20,665 nt of DNA. Source: Bacteriovoracaceae bacterium UBA6153 (lineage in GTDB: Bacteria; Bdellovibrionota; Bacteriovoracia; Bacteriovoracales; Bacteriovoracaceae). Positions 8,700 to 15,875 of this stretch are shown here, in pieces. Positions within the stretch are counted from its first letter, which is position 1. The number at the start of each line of letters is the position of its first letter. The DNA lies in contig DIUR01000014.1 in assembly GCA_002428265.1 (NCBI GenBank), forward strand, positions 333-20,997. Direction: 5' to 3'. The position numbers and the translations under genes are program-made. A model generated the notes under the pieces. The model saw only the letters and a program-made list of their open reading frames with translations, ran no database searches and had not been told where the DNA came from.

Positions 8700-8833
8700 T
8701 TTTGACCAACAATATAAGCAAAGGTACTATAAACTTGACTTAAGAACTTTAAATAAAAAGAAGTCATCATTACCAATATCTCAACACTGCTCCCTAGGCA
8801 AAGCCTTAAATTATAGGTGAGTTAATCAAAAAC
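8700..8833. promoter_or_regulatory. Divergent intergenic region, probable promoters for the wzx operon and the GT4/wzy pair
   Basis: These 134 nt separate two divergent start codons, so promoters in both directions are expected. On the minus strand a -10-like TATAGT (complement of 8726-8731) would start transcription about 20 nt before wzx, but I see no good -35 for it. On the plus strand, TTGACT at 8735-8740 resembles a -35, but no matching -10 lies at the right distance. AGGTGA lies about 14 nt before the GT4 ATG and is a poor ribosome site. No JUMPstart or ops element is visible. Confidence 0.4.
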
Positions 8834-9886
8834 ATGAAAATTAAACCAATTGAAAGGCTTCTTCGAGATACAAATACAATATCCCCTTTAGGCTCACACC
8901 AATCTATTCTAGTTGCTGCTTACAATATTTATGAAGGCGGAGGAAAAATCATACTTGAGGGTTTAATTAAAGAATTTTTATCAAATGGCACATTTGCCAC
9001 GATCATCGTTAATGAAGAGCTTCAAATATCTTCTCCTGATGAAAAAAAAATTAAAATCGAAAGAAAACCAGCTGGCTTTCTTAGAAAAATCATTTTAGAA
9101 ATTGAAATCCAAAGAAAGGTAAAAAAGTTTGACGCACTATTAATGCTCGGTAACTTTCCACCTATTCTGAAAAACGAGAAGCCCACTTATCTTTTTATTC
9201 AAAATGTATTTTTTCTCGAGAGTTTAGAAAATATCTTCTTAACAACAGGTACATGGCTAAAACCCTTAGTACAAAAAGCTGTATTCTTAGCTTGTTCAAG
9301 GAACGCAGAAAACGTGATAGTGCAAACCAATCACATGATGGAGAGAGTAAAAAATAATTCTTTTTTAAAAAATAAAAACACTTTTTTATACAATTTTATT
9401 GATCTTGACGAAATCCTGTCCATCACAATTACTCCTCGAAAGAAGGAGAATGCGAAATCGATTATATATCTCGCATCTGACTTAAAGCACAAGAATCATG
9501 AAATCATTCACAAGTCTTTAGGGATGATCAAAAAAAACATCGGTTCATTTGAATTTATTGTTTGCTTAAACAAAAAGTCCCGATGCTTAAAAACGTATGA
9601 AGTACTTTCTACGGGATATGACTTCAAACTTAAAAACATTAGCGGTATGACAAGAAGTGAAGTTCTTAAATCCATTAGTGAATCAAGTTTGATGATATAT
9701 CCATCTTTAAATGAAAGCCTTGGTCTTCCTATCATTGAGTCAATTATCCTTCGCACCCCCGTAATTCTCCCCCACCTGAGGTACGCTTATGAATTTAAAA
9801 ATTATGCTGAAGCTTATTTTGAACCGAGAGATCCCCAAGCGCTTACACAGGCCATAGTCAAATTCTTTAAATTGCAAGACCAGTGA
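8834..9886 (+). CDS. GT4-family glycosyltransferase
   Basis: GT-B fold retaining glycosyltransferase, 350 residues. The N-terminal domain opens with SILVAAYNIYEGGGKIILEGL, where the Gly-rich loop is the usual acceptor or phosphate loop. The donor domain has IIYLASDLKHKNHEII and the EX7E motif ESLGLPIIE (Glu294 and Glu302), after YPSLN. The protein should act at the cytoplasmic face of the inner membrane, adding one sugar to the growing repeat. Donor and acceptor cannot be told from sequence. The ATG at 8834 is the first start in frame; the stop overlaps the GTG of the wzy-like gene by 4 nt. A run of nine adenines at 9042-9050 lies within the coding sequence. Confidence 0.88.
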   Translation: MKIKPIERLLRDTNTISPLGSHQSILVAAYNIYEGGGKIILEGLIKEFLSNGTFATIIVNEELQISSPDEKKIKIERKPAGFLRKIILEIEIQRKVKKFDALLMLGNFPPILKNEKPTYLFIQNVFFLESLENIFLTTGTWLKPLVQKAVFLACSRNAENVIVQTNHMMERVKNNSFLKNKNTFLYNFIDLDEILSITITPRKKENAKSIIYLASDLKHKNHEIIHKSLGMIKKNIGSFEFIVCLNKKSRCLKTYEVLSTGYDFKLKNISGMTRSEVLKSISESSLMIYPSLNESLGLPIIESIILRTPVILPHLRYAYEFKNYAEAYFEPRDPQALTQAIVKFFKLQDQ

Positions 9887-10965
9887 ATATACTTCAATTG
9901 ATACATTTAAAGGAAATTAATCGATTTCTTGCTCTATCCAACATTCTGTTGGTTCCAATAAAAGGAATATCTAAAATTTTGGGCATACACCCATACCTTA
10001 TTGGATTAATAGCTATCGCATCAACCCTGTCATCATGGCAAAAGATTAAGGTCTCACACCTTGTCATTTTTGGTCTTTATATAACCCTCATAACATTTTG
10101 CTCCACAAGCTTGCAGTTAAAAACTTTTATTAGCTACTGTATCTTACCCGGATATATATTCTACTCATCAACTAACAAGTTTAATGAAATGAGTAAGATT
10201 GAAATTTATGGTATAACACTAATACTGCTTACATTGCTTACAAGCTTAACCTTAAACCTTTTTGGGTTTGAAAAAATTTTATTTGAAACATATGATCTTT
10301 TAGAAAAACCAGGGCATCTCCGCGCCAAACTCATCGTTTCGCTAAACCCATTTCACTTTTTCACAAACGAAGTTTACTCAGGAATCGTGATTGAAATGAT
10401 GTGCCTACCCGTCTTTTATTTACTCACGGATAAAAGAAAAAGCAATAAAAGAAATCTTACCTATACAGGAATTCTCACATTACTAGCAATAATTGCAAAA
10501 TCCCGAACTGTTCTAATAGGATTAGCTGCAGTAATTACTCATTGGTTTTTAAAAGAAAAATATCAAAAAACTTTTTATTTTCTTATTTTTTTTCCATTTA
10601 TGATTTATCTCCTCCCACCAGAATACTTAAGTGGAAGAGATCTTGTGTTTGATTTATTTATAAAAAACTTTCACTTCTTAGGCAACGGAGCAGGATCAAG
10701 TACAAGGGATATTGAAATTATAACAAATGGATTCTCAACGGTATTCGACAATATTCACTTGCAATTTCTATACGAATTTGGAGTAGTTCCATATATTCTT
10801 GTCATTTGGAAAATTATATCTATCAAAAATGAGAAAGATCGTTTCAAGGTTTTAATTATTACTAATTTAATTGGGGCCTTAAGCTTTGATCTGCATTTTT
10901 ACCCTATTTGGTTTTACATCGGAAAAGTGCTACAGAGCTCCAAGGAAAAACTTTTGGATAATTAG
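9883..10965 (+). CDS. wzy: O-antigen polymerase-like membrane protein (Wzy)
   Basis: Integral membrane protein of 360 residues with about ten hydrophobic segments separated by short basic loops. Two patterns resemble the Wzy/WaaL family: GNGAGSSTRD in a late extracytoplasmic loop, and DNIHLQFLYEFGVVPYIL near residues 285-303, which mirrors the HNxxLQxxxExG segment of polymerases and ligases. In a locus with WecA and Wzx genes, polymerase is the likeliest role: joining repeats on the periplasmic side. Primary sequence of these proteins is poorly conserved, so an O-antigen ligase remains possible. The start is GTG at 9883, inside the preceding stop (GTGA), which implies translational coupling. 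The last 4 nt overlap the last codon of the GT11 gene on the other strand. Confidence 0.75.
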   Translation: MNILQLIHLKEINRFLALSNILLVPIKGISKILGIHPYLIGLIAIASTLSSWQKIKVSHLVIFGLYITLITFCSTSLQLKTFISYCILPGYIFYSSTNKFNEMSKIEIYGITLILLTLLTSLTLNLFGFEKILFETYDLLEKPGHLRAKLIVSLNPFHFFTNEVYSGIVIEMMCLPVFYLLTDKRKSNKRNLTYTGILTLLAIIAKSRTVLIGLAAVITHWFLKEKYQKTFYFLIFFPFMIYLLPPEYLSGRDLVFDLFIKNFHFLGNGAGSSTRDIEIITNGFSTVFDNIHLQFLYEFGVVPYILVIWKIISIKNEKDRFKVLIITNLIGALSFDLHFYPIWFYIGKVLQSSKEKLLDN

Positions 10966-11708
10966 TCTATCAGAATCCAGCCTGATGGATATAGATCCTC
11001 ATTGGATTGAGTTAGGTACCATAAACGAGGAGCAACTACACACCGAGAGCCAGAAAACATCGCTGCCCACCAGCTATAACTGGAATTAGAAATTATAAAA
11101 TTCTTAAACTCGCACATTTCTTTAAAGCCATCAACAGAGTTAGTCTGTGGGAGAAATGTATAATCAATAAAATCAAAATTCTTTAAAACCCAATTTTCGT
11201 CATTCGTCATAACAAAAAAGTTTGGACTAGCTACTTTTGTAGATATCAATGAAATTGCTTTCGAAAAATACTCAACATCGCAATTATAAAAAACTTTGGA
11301 GTTGACGCCATTCACGTAATCCCCTTTCCTGACATGAATGAGAACATCACTTTTGGAATAATTGTTTTGAAACTTAAATCTCAATAAATCTGAATAATCG
11401 GATTTCTTATCATAAAGACTTGCGTTGTAAAAATAACCATCGAGGCACTTAATCTGAAGAAACTCAAACTTTGATACCACCTTCCAAAATATTTTAGAAA
11501 GGACCAAGGGAAGTGAAAAGTACCTTAACCTTCTGTCTGAAATTATTTGATCTACTTCTACATTTTTTCCAGCATAATCATCTTCAAAAGAGTCATTATA
11601 AGTTGATAAATCGACCCATACAACTTCATCGTGCGATGCGCGATCCAGTGCATACACAACTTGAAAGAGCTGATTTCCTAATCCACCTTTTAAACGTAAA
11701 AAAAACAT
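10962..11708 (-). CDS. GT11-family glycosyltransferase, alpha-1,2-fucosyl-/colitosyltransferase-like
   Basis: Inverting transferase of family GT11, 248 residues, somewhat short for a family often near 290. N-terminal RLKGGLGNQLFQ is at 5-16, the GDP-sugar-binding motif HVRKGDYV at 125-132, FFVMTND at 164-170 and the C-terminal NSSYSWWAA at 208-216; these are the conserved GT11 blocks in order. GT11 enzymes use GDP-L-fucose or, in the WbgN enzyme of E. coli O55, GDP-L-colitose. The window holds a gmd-colD-colC-like set, so colitose is a credible donor here; fucose is the alternative. The gene is alone on its strand between two plus-strand genes. ATG at 11708 has no recognisable ribosome site and lies 39 nt from the divergent flippase start. 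Confidence 0.88.
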   Translation of the reverse strand: MFFLRLKGGLGNQLFQVVYALDRASHDEVVWVDLSTYNDSFEDDYAGKNVEVDQIISDRRLRYFSLPLVLSKIFWKVVSKFEFLQIKCLDGYFYNASLYDKKSDYSDLLRFKFQNNYSKSDVLIHVRKGDYVNGVNSKVFYNCDVEYFSKAISLISTKVASPNFFVMTNDENWVLKNFDFIDYTFLPQTNSVDGFKEMCEFKNFIISNSSYSWWAAMFSGSRCVVAPRLWYLTQSNEDLYPSGWILID

Positions 11709-11747
11709 GTTTTAATTTATATTTAAACTTTTACCAAGTCACTAATT

Positions 11748-12992
11748 TTGAAAAGTATCAGCAAAGAGTTACTCTTTACATCACTTGGTCAAATTTTATC
11801 CGTTTTAGGGTCCCTAGTAGGCGTTCGCCTAATGACTGAAGTGTTACCACAGTCTGAGTACGGAAGACTTGCACTAAGCCTGTCAATTGCGGCATTCTTT
11901 CAAACATGCATTTCCGGACCATTGGTAGCTACTTCACTCCGTTTCTTCAGTATTTCAACTTTAAAAAAAGAACAAAACTCTTTTTTTTCCACAATAAAAA
12001 CTATCCTCATTTTCTTAATAGCCTCTTACTCTGCTACAGCGCTTGCAGTGGTATCTATTAGTTTTATTTTTGATCTTGATAAAATATATGCATTAAGCAT
12101 TTTTTTTGCTCTTGTTACTGGAATTGATTCCGTATACTCAGGTATACAAACGGCTAAAAGAAGCAGAGTTATAGCAAGTTTTCACCAAGGACTAGGTGTT
12201 TTTTTTAGATTTTCAATAGGTTTCTTAGTCGTAAATCTTTATGGTGGTGGTGCATACGGGGCCCTTATAGGATACATCTTAGCCGGTTGTGGAATTCTCA
12301 TTTCCCAAATGTATTTTTTAAAAGAAATTCTTTACTCAAACTCCAAGCAAAGCAAAATAAACCAAGAGATGCTTTTATACGGTTCAAAATTTGCAATATT
12401 TGGTTTTTTTAGCTGGCTACAATCGTCTGCAGATCGATGGTCAATAAACTATTTTTTATCAATTGAGGATGTTGGTAGTTATTCAGTAGTTTACCAATTA
12501 GGATATTATCCAATGATACTTCTATCAAGCACTTTGATGCAGTTCATTTATCCAATAATAATGCAAGAGTCTTCAAGCAAAGAAACTAAGCTGCAATCTT
12601 TAGTGAAAATAGATAAGTATGCATTTAATTTTTTTCTAATCTGTTTAGTGGCTGTAATTCTAGGTGAACTTTTTCATCCATTTTTATTCAAAATACTTAC
12701 AGCATCAACCTTTAGAGAAAGTTCAAAGTTTTTATCTGTTATCCTATTTGCCTCTGGTCTCTTTTCTGTTGCGCAAATACTTTCCCTACGCCTTGAACTG
12801 ATGATGAATGTTACTCTACTTGCAAAAATTAAAATCATCAATTCAATCATAGGGGCTTTAATAATAATTGCAATTACCCCGCTAAAAGGATTAAGCGGTG
12901 TTGTGTACGGTACACTAACAACTTCTATATTATACTTAATATCTATTTTCTATTTTTCCCGAAGGCTTGATGAAGGAGTCGCAAAAGACTGA
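11748..12992 (+). CDS. wzx: Second polysaccharide flippase (RfbX-type Wzx)
   Basis: Multispanning protein of 414 residues with about twelve hydrophobic segments, of the Wzx/MOP exporter type. Recognisable features are the N-terminal LLFTSLGQILSVLGSLVG helix, SEYGRLALSLS, and the central YGSKFAIFGFFSWLQSSADRW block with SIEDVGSYSVVYQLG, where an Arg in the mid-protein helix is usual in O-antigen flippases. It does not look like a duplicate of the flippase at 7479-8699. The start is TTG at 11748: an in-frame stop lies at 11724-11726, and the first ATG (11831) would remove the first helix. No ribosome site is evident. The 3' end runs 57 nt into the asnB-like gene on the other strand. Runs of eight T occur at 11981-11988, 12100-12107 and 12199-12206. 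Confidence 0.85.
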   Translation: MKSISKELLFTSLGQILSVLGSLVGVRLMTEVLPQSEYGRLALSLSIAAFFQTCISGPLVATSLRFFSISTLKKEQNSFFSTIKTILIFLIASYSATALAVVSISFIFDLDKIYALSIFFALVTGIDSVYSGIQTAKRSRVIASFHQGLGVFFRFSIGFLVVNLYGGGAYGALIGYILAGCGILISQMYFLKEILYSNSKQSKINQEMLLYGSKFAIFGFFSWLQSSADRWSINYFLSIEDVGSYSVVYQLGYYPMILLSSTLMQFIYPIIMQESSSKETKLQSLVKIDKYAFNFFLICLVAVILGELFHPFLFKILTASTFRESSKFLSVILFASGLFSVAQILSLRLELMMNVTLLAKIKIINSIIGALIIIAITPLKGLSGVVYGTLTTSILYLISIFYFSRRLDEGVAKD

Positions 12993-14630
12993 TAGCTTTA
13001 ATTTATTCCAAGCGTGATAACTCGACAAACGTTCATCAACATCAAACAAGGGAACACCGAAACCTTTTTTATTTTTGTAAATTATATCTTTAGGCAAATA
13101 TCTCTCAGCAACTTTCTTCAGAATTATTTTGTTTTTAAAAATATTAAATTTGAATTTAATCGGGAGTCGTTGACCCCAATCTATAATTTCGTTTGAAAGG
13201 TATGGTGCCCTTGCTTCAAGAGAGTAAGCCATGCTACCTATATCCACTTTGTTTAAATACAATTTAGGCAATACATTAAGAAAATCATATTCAAGGATAT
13301 TTTTCTTCTCCCTACTAAGCTTAGAATTTTTGTTGTTAATTGTTTTGTAGTAAAGACATTTATCCAATGATTTTATGTATAGATATCTATCGTAGGGATC
13401 TTTGATTTTCAATAAAGTTAATACTTTGCTTTTCCCATTTCTCAAAAGAAAATCTGGTAACCAAATAAAGGGCAGATTTATTAGTACATTTCCGAAGAAA
13501 TGATAATGATAACCACCAAAAAGTTCATCTGCGCCATCACCCGTAAGAACAACCTTAACATGCTTGGATGCCATTTCGGATAGAGGAAGCAAACCTACTA
13601 TTGACTGATCAAAAAAAGGTACCTTTTTAAGTTCTTCAAATTTTAATAGATACTGTTTTACATCTAAACTACTAAGAATCCTTTTGTGGTGAATTAATCC
13701 ACAGCTTCGAGCTACTCTTTCTGCGTCTGAAGACTCATCGAATGCCTTGTTTTCAAAACCAATACTGAATGCTTTTAAGTCTTTTTTATATTTTGCTGCT
13801 ATAGTTGCTACCAAAGAACTGTCAAGACCTCCTGATAGAAAAACTCCCACATCTACATCAGCAACAAGCCTAGCCTTAATAGATTTGTGTATTAGAACAT
13901 CAAGCTCGTCCGATAGATGATCAATGTCTTTTTTTGTTTTTTTTACTATACTAGGTGTCCAGTAAGAATTGACCTTTTGGCAAATCTTATCTCCTGAAAA
14001 ATTAATCTCCATGTACTTTCCGGGTGGTAACTCAAAAACTTCCTTAAAAAGTGTTCTATCATTTTTATTAAACCCAAGAAGTTCATATTCTTCTAATTGG
14101 TCTTCAGAAATCGCGATTTCATCTTTAAAATGTGCATAAAAAGTTTCAATTGAAGACGAAAAAACAAACTTATTACTTGATCTTAAATAGTAGAAAGGCT
14201 TTTCTCCTGACCTATCTCTCGCCGCATATCCGATCTTGTTTTCTCTATCGTAAATGAAGATTGAAAACATGCCGTCTAGCTGGCTAAAGAAATTAATCCC
14301 GAATAACCTAAATCCTTCAATCACAACTTCGGAATCGCCAGTAGTCCTCCAAGCAACATCTTGAATTGACTCCCTAATCTCTTTGAAATTGTATATTTCA
14401 CCATTGAAAACCATCACATATCTTCCATCTGAGCTCAGCATAGGCTGAGATGCCCTTGGATCAAGATCCAATATTGAAAGTCTTCTGTGTGCTAGAATTA
14501 ACTGATCATCTACATATTGGGAAAAATTGTCTGGGCCTCTGGATCTAATCTCTTCAGTAAGCAATTCAGTATCAATTTTTGAGTGTTTAACTAGACTCTT
14601 GGTCCAACCAATTCCAAAAAGACCACACAT
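12936..14630 (-). CDS. asnB: AsnB-like glutamine-hydrolysing amidotransferase
   Basis: Two-domain class II amidotransferase/asparagine synthase, 564 residues. The glutaminase domain has Cys2 (MCGLFGIG), AHRRLSILDL with Arg50, FNGEIYNF with the Asn-Gly-Glu loop at 76-78, and GDSEVVIEG with Asp99. The synthetase domain has the ATP pyrophosphate loop SGGLDSS at 266-272, LTGDGADELFGGY, SLEARAPYLS and KNKKGFGVPL ending at 528. In polysaccharide loci such proteins (WbpS type) are thought to amidate uronic acids; a true asparagine synthase is the alternative. Only 36 residues follow GFGVPL. The last helix (AWNKLKLSVFCDSF) seems present, but I estimate the 50 or so residues usually before it are missing. 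ATG start in a 1-nt overlap with the GT2 stop; the end overlaps the flippase gene by 57 nt. Confidence 0.92.
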   Translation of the reverse strand: MCGLFGIGWTKSLVKHSKIDTELLTEEIRSRGPDNFSQYVDDQLILAHRRLSILDLDPRASQPMLSSDGRYVMVFNGEIYNFKEIRESIQDVAWRTTGDSEVVIEGFRLFGINFFSQLDGMFSIFIYDRENKIGYAARDRSGEKPFYYLRSSNKFVFSSSIETFYAHFKDEIAISEDQLEEYELLGFNKNDRTLFKEVFELPPGKYMEINFSGDKICQKVNSYWTPSIVKKTKKDIDHLSDELDVLIHKSIKARLVADVDVGVFLSGGLDSSLVATIAAKYKKDLKAFSIGFENKAFDESSDAERVARSCGLIHHKRILSSLDVKQYLLKFEELKKVPFFDQSIVGLLPLSEMASKHVKVVLTGDGADELFGGYHYHFFGNVLINLPFIWLPDFLLRNGKSKVLTLLKIKDPYDRYLYIKSLDKCLYYKTINNKNSKLSREKKNILEYDFLNVLPKLYLNKVDIGSMAYSLEARAPYLSNEIIDWGQRLPIKFKFNIFKNKIILKKVAERYLPKDIIYKNKKGFGVPLFDVDERLSSYHAWNKLKLSVFCDSFIKPSGKIENRY

Positions 14631-15580
14631 TATTGCGCCCTAGATATGAGAGAAATAAAAAAACTTCTAAAAATCTTATAAATAAAACACTCTACAATTG
14701 AGATGGGATCTGAAAATAAGTGCTTTGTAACTACTATGAGTCTATTCTTTCCTGAAAAATTATACTTTAATGCTACAATTTTTTTATAAGAATCAAAGTA
14801 TTTTGAAAAACCTGTAGTATATATCAGGTGAGAAACTCGTTTATATACCTCCTCTTGGTTAGAAAAATCTCCCTTGTAGAAGCAATTCATTGACGTCAGG
14901 CAGTACTTTAGCTGAGTATTATTTCTATCGTATGAAACAGAATTTAAATCTTTTGTTAAGTACACTAGCGGGTCTGGGTGGCATCCAATATCAATACCAT
15001 GTAATATTAATCTGTGTAGTAAGTTATAGTCTTGAGCTTTTAAATAAAAGCCATCATAACCGCCAACTTCGAAATAAACTCTGCTACGTATCATCCAAGA
15101 TGAATGGCAAAAAAATTGCTTTAGACTCATAACATTTCTAGCTATTTCTTGACTTGATTTAAATTTTAAGAAAGTTTGTCCGATAGTCTTTCCTGTTGAG
15201 TCTAGGACAAAGAAGTTTGATCCAATCAAATCAATCAACTGATTAGACTGAAGATAATCAACCTGAGCACTTATGCGCCCCGGAGACATTTGGTCATCAA
15301 AATCTAGCCTTGCAAGAAACTCCCCCCTAGCTGCGGAAGCACAAATGATAAGAGCTTTTGTTAAGCCTTGGTTCATTTTACTTTCGATATATTTAATCTT
15401 CTGATTTGAAGCTTGAATGTTTTCATGAATATATTTTGTACAGATTTCGTCTGAACCATCATTGAATATGATAAATTCAATTGAATTATACGAACAAGAA
15501 TTAATCGAGTTGAAAAAGTTGTTTATATGCTCTCTTGAAGGATTATAAAATCCAGATAATACTGACACTAAAGGGTTCAC
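14630..15580 (-). CDS. GT2-family glycosyltransferase
   Basis: GT-A fold inverting glycosyltransferase, 316 residues from the start chosen here. NPLVSVLSGFYNP opens the nucleotide-binding domain, followed by IEFIIFNDGSDE, NQGLTKAL, the DXD-type metal site LARLDFDDQ, and QDYNLLHRLI in the acceptor part. A basic, aromatic C-terminal tail (YKIFRSFFISLISR) may lie on the membrane. Two starts are possible: TTG at 15601, or GTG at 15580. The GTG has AAGG 7 nt upstream and gives the usual short lead before the first strand, so it is preferred. The gene reads directly into asnB (TAATG overlap), so the two form an operon. Donor sugar unknown. Confidence 0.86.
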   Translation of the reverse strand: MNPLVSVLSGFYNPSREHINNFFNSINSCSYNSIEFIIFNDGSDEICTKYIHENIQASNQKIKYIESKMNQGLTKALIICASAARGEFLARLDFDDQMSPGRISAQVDYLQSNQLIDLIGSNFFVLDSTGKTIGQTFLKFKSSQEIARNVMSLKQFFCHSSWMIRSRVYFEVGGYDGFYLKAQDYNLLHRLILHGIDIGCHPDPLVYLTKDLNSVSYDRNNTQLKYCLTSMNCFYKGDFSNQEEVYKRVSHLIYTTGFSKYFDSYKKIVALKYNFSGKNRLIVVTKHLFSDPISIVECFIYKIFRSFFISLISRAQ

Positions 15581-15587
15581 GAATATG

Positions 15588-15591
15588 CCTT
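15588..15591 (-). promoter_or_regulatory. Ribosome binding site AAGG for the GTG start at 15580
   Basis: Read on the minus strand, AAGG stands 7 nt before a GTG that begins the conserved GT2 N-terminus. The upstream TTG at 15601 has no comparable site, so this decides the start. Confidence 0.45.
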
Positions 15592-15763
15592 GATATTTCA
15601 ATTCCGATGATACTTATTACTTATAAAGTTCTATCATTTTTGCATCAATTAGAAAGTAGCCCTAAATCCAAATTTTTGCGCAGAGCTCACACATGTACAT
15701 TTTCAGTTAAAATTTCATCATTTTTGTTTTTTATTATTTATCATAAGTAGAGAAGTATTTTAA

Positions 15764-15782
15764 TTTGGCTTTGTGCGCCAAA
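15764..15782. repeat. Perfect inverted repeat TTTGGC/GCCAAA
   Basis: Arms at 15764-15769 and 15777-15782 around a 7-nt loop, between divergent genes. No T-run follows on either side, so it is not a classical intrinsic terminator. It could be an operator or the stem of a leader RNA; chance is possible for 6-bp arms. Confidence 0.45.
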
Positions 15783-15808
15783 CCGACTTAAGGTTCTTAG
15801 TGTTTTCT

Positions 15809-15837
15809 AAAACAGATATGCGAATTGTAAATATAAG
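15809..15837 (+). promoter_or_regulatory. Candidate sigma70-type promoter for the FkbM gene
   Basis: TATAAG at 15832-15837 matches the -10 consensus in five of six positions. AAAACA at 15809-15814, 17 nt upstream, matches the last three positions of the -35 consensus. It would give a leader of about 30 nt before the ATG at 15876. In such AT-rich DNA this is weak evidence. Confidence 0.25.
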
Positions 15838-15863
15838 AATAGATTAAAACATTAGTATTTTAC

Positions 15864-15867
15864 GAGG
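15864..15867 (+). promoter_or_regulatory. Ribosome binding site GAGG of the FkbM gene
   Basis: GAGG with an 8-nt spacer before the ATG at 15876; it supports this start and shows the gene is translated independently. Confidence 0.6.
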
Positions 15868-15875
15868 TTCAAATA

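Larger units (their letters stand above)
15581..15875. other. AT-rich divergent intergenic region
   Basis: About 295 nt between the divergent GT2 and FkbM starts, without a convincing gene: an open frame on the plus strand (15535-15750) is antisense to GT2 at its start and has no protein-like pattern. The region should hold promoters for both directions. It contains one inverted repeat (15764-15782) and a candidate promoter for the FkbM gene (15809-15837). I see nothing else in it. Confidence 0.6.

Noticed and set aside
15535..15750. Small plus-strand gene in the GT2-FkbM gap
   Set aside because: Its beginning is antisense to GT2, it has no ribosome site, and its composition follows non-coding AT-rich DNA.
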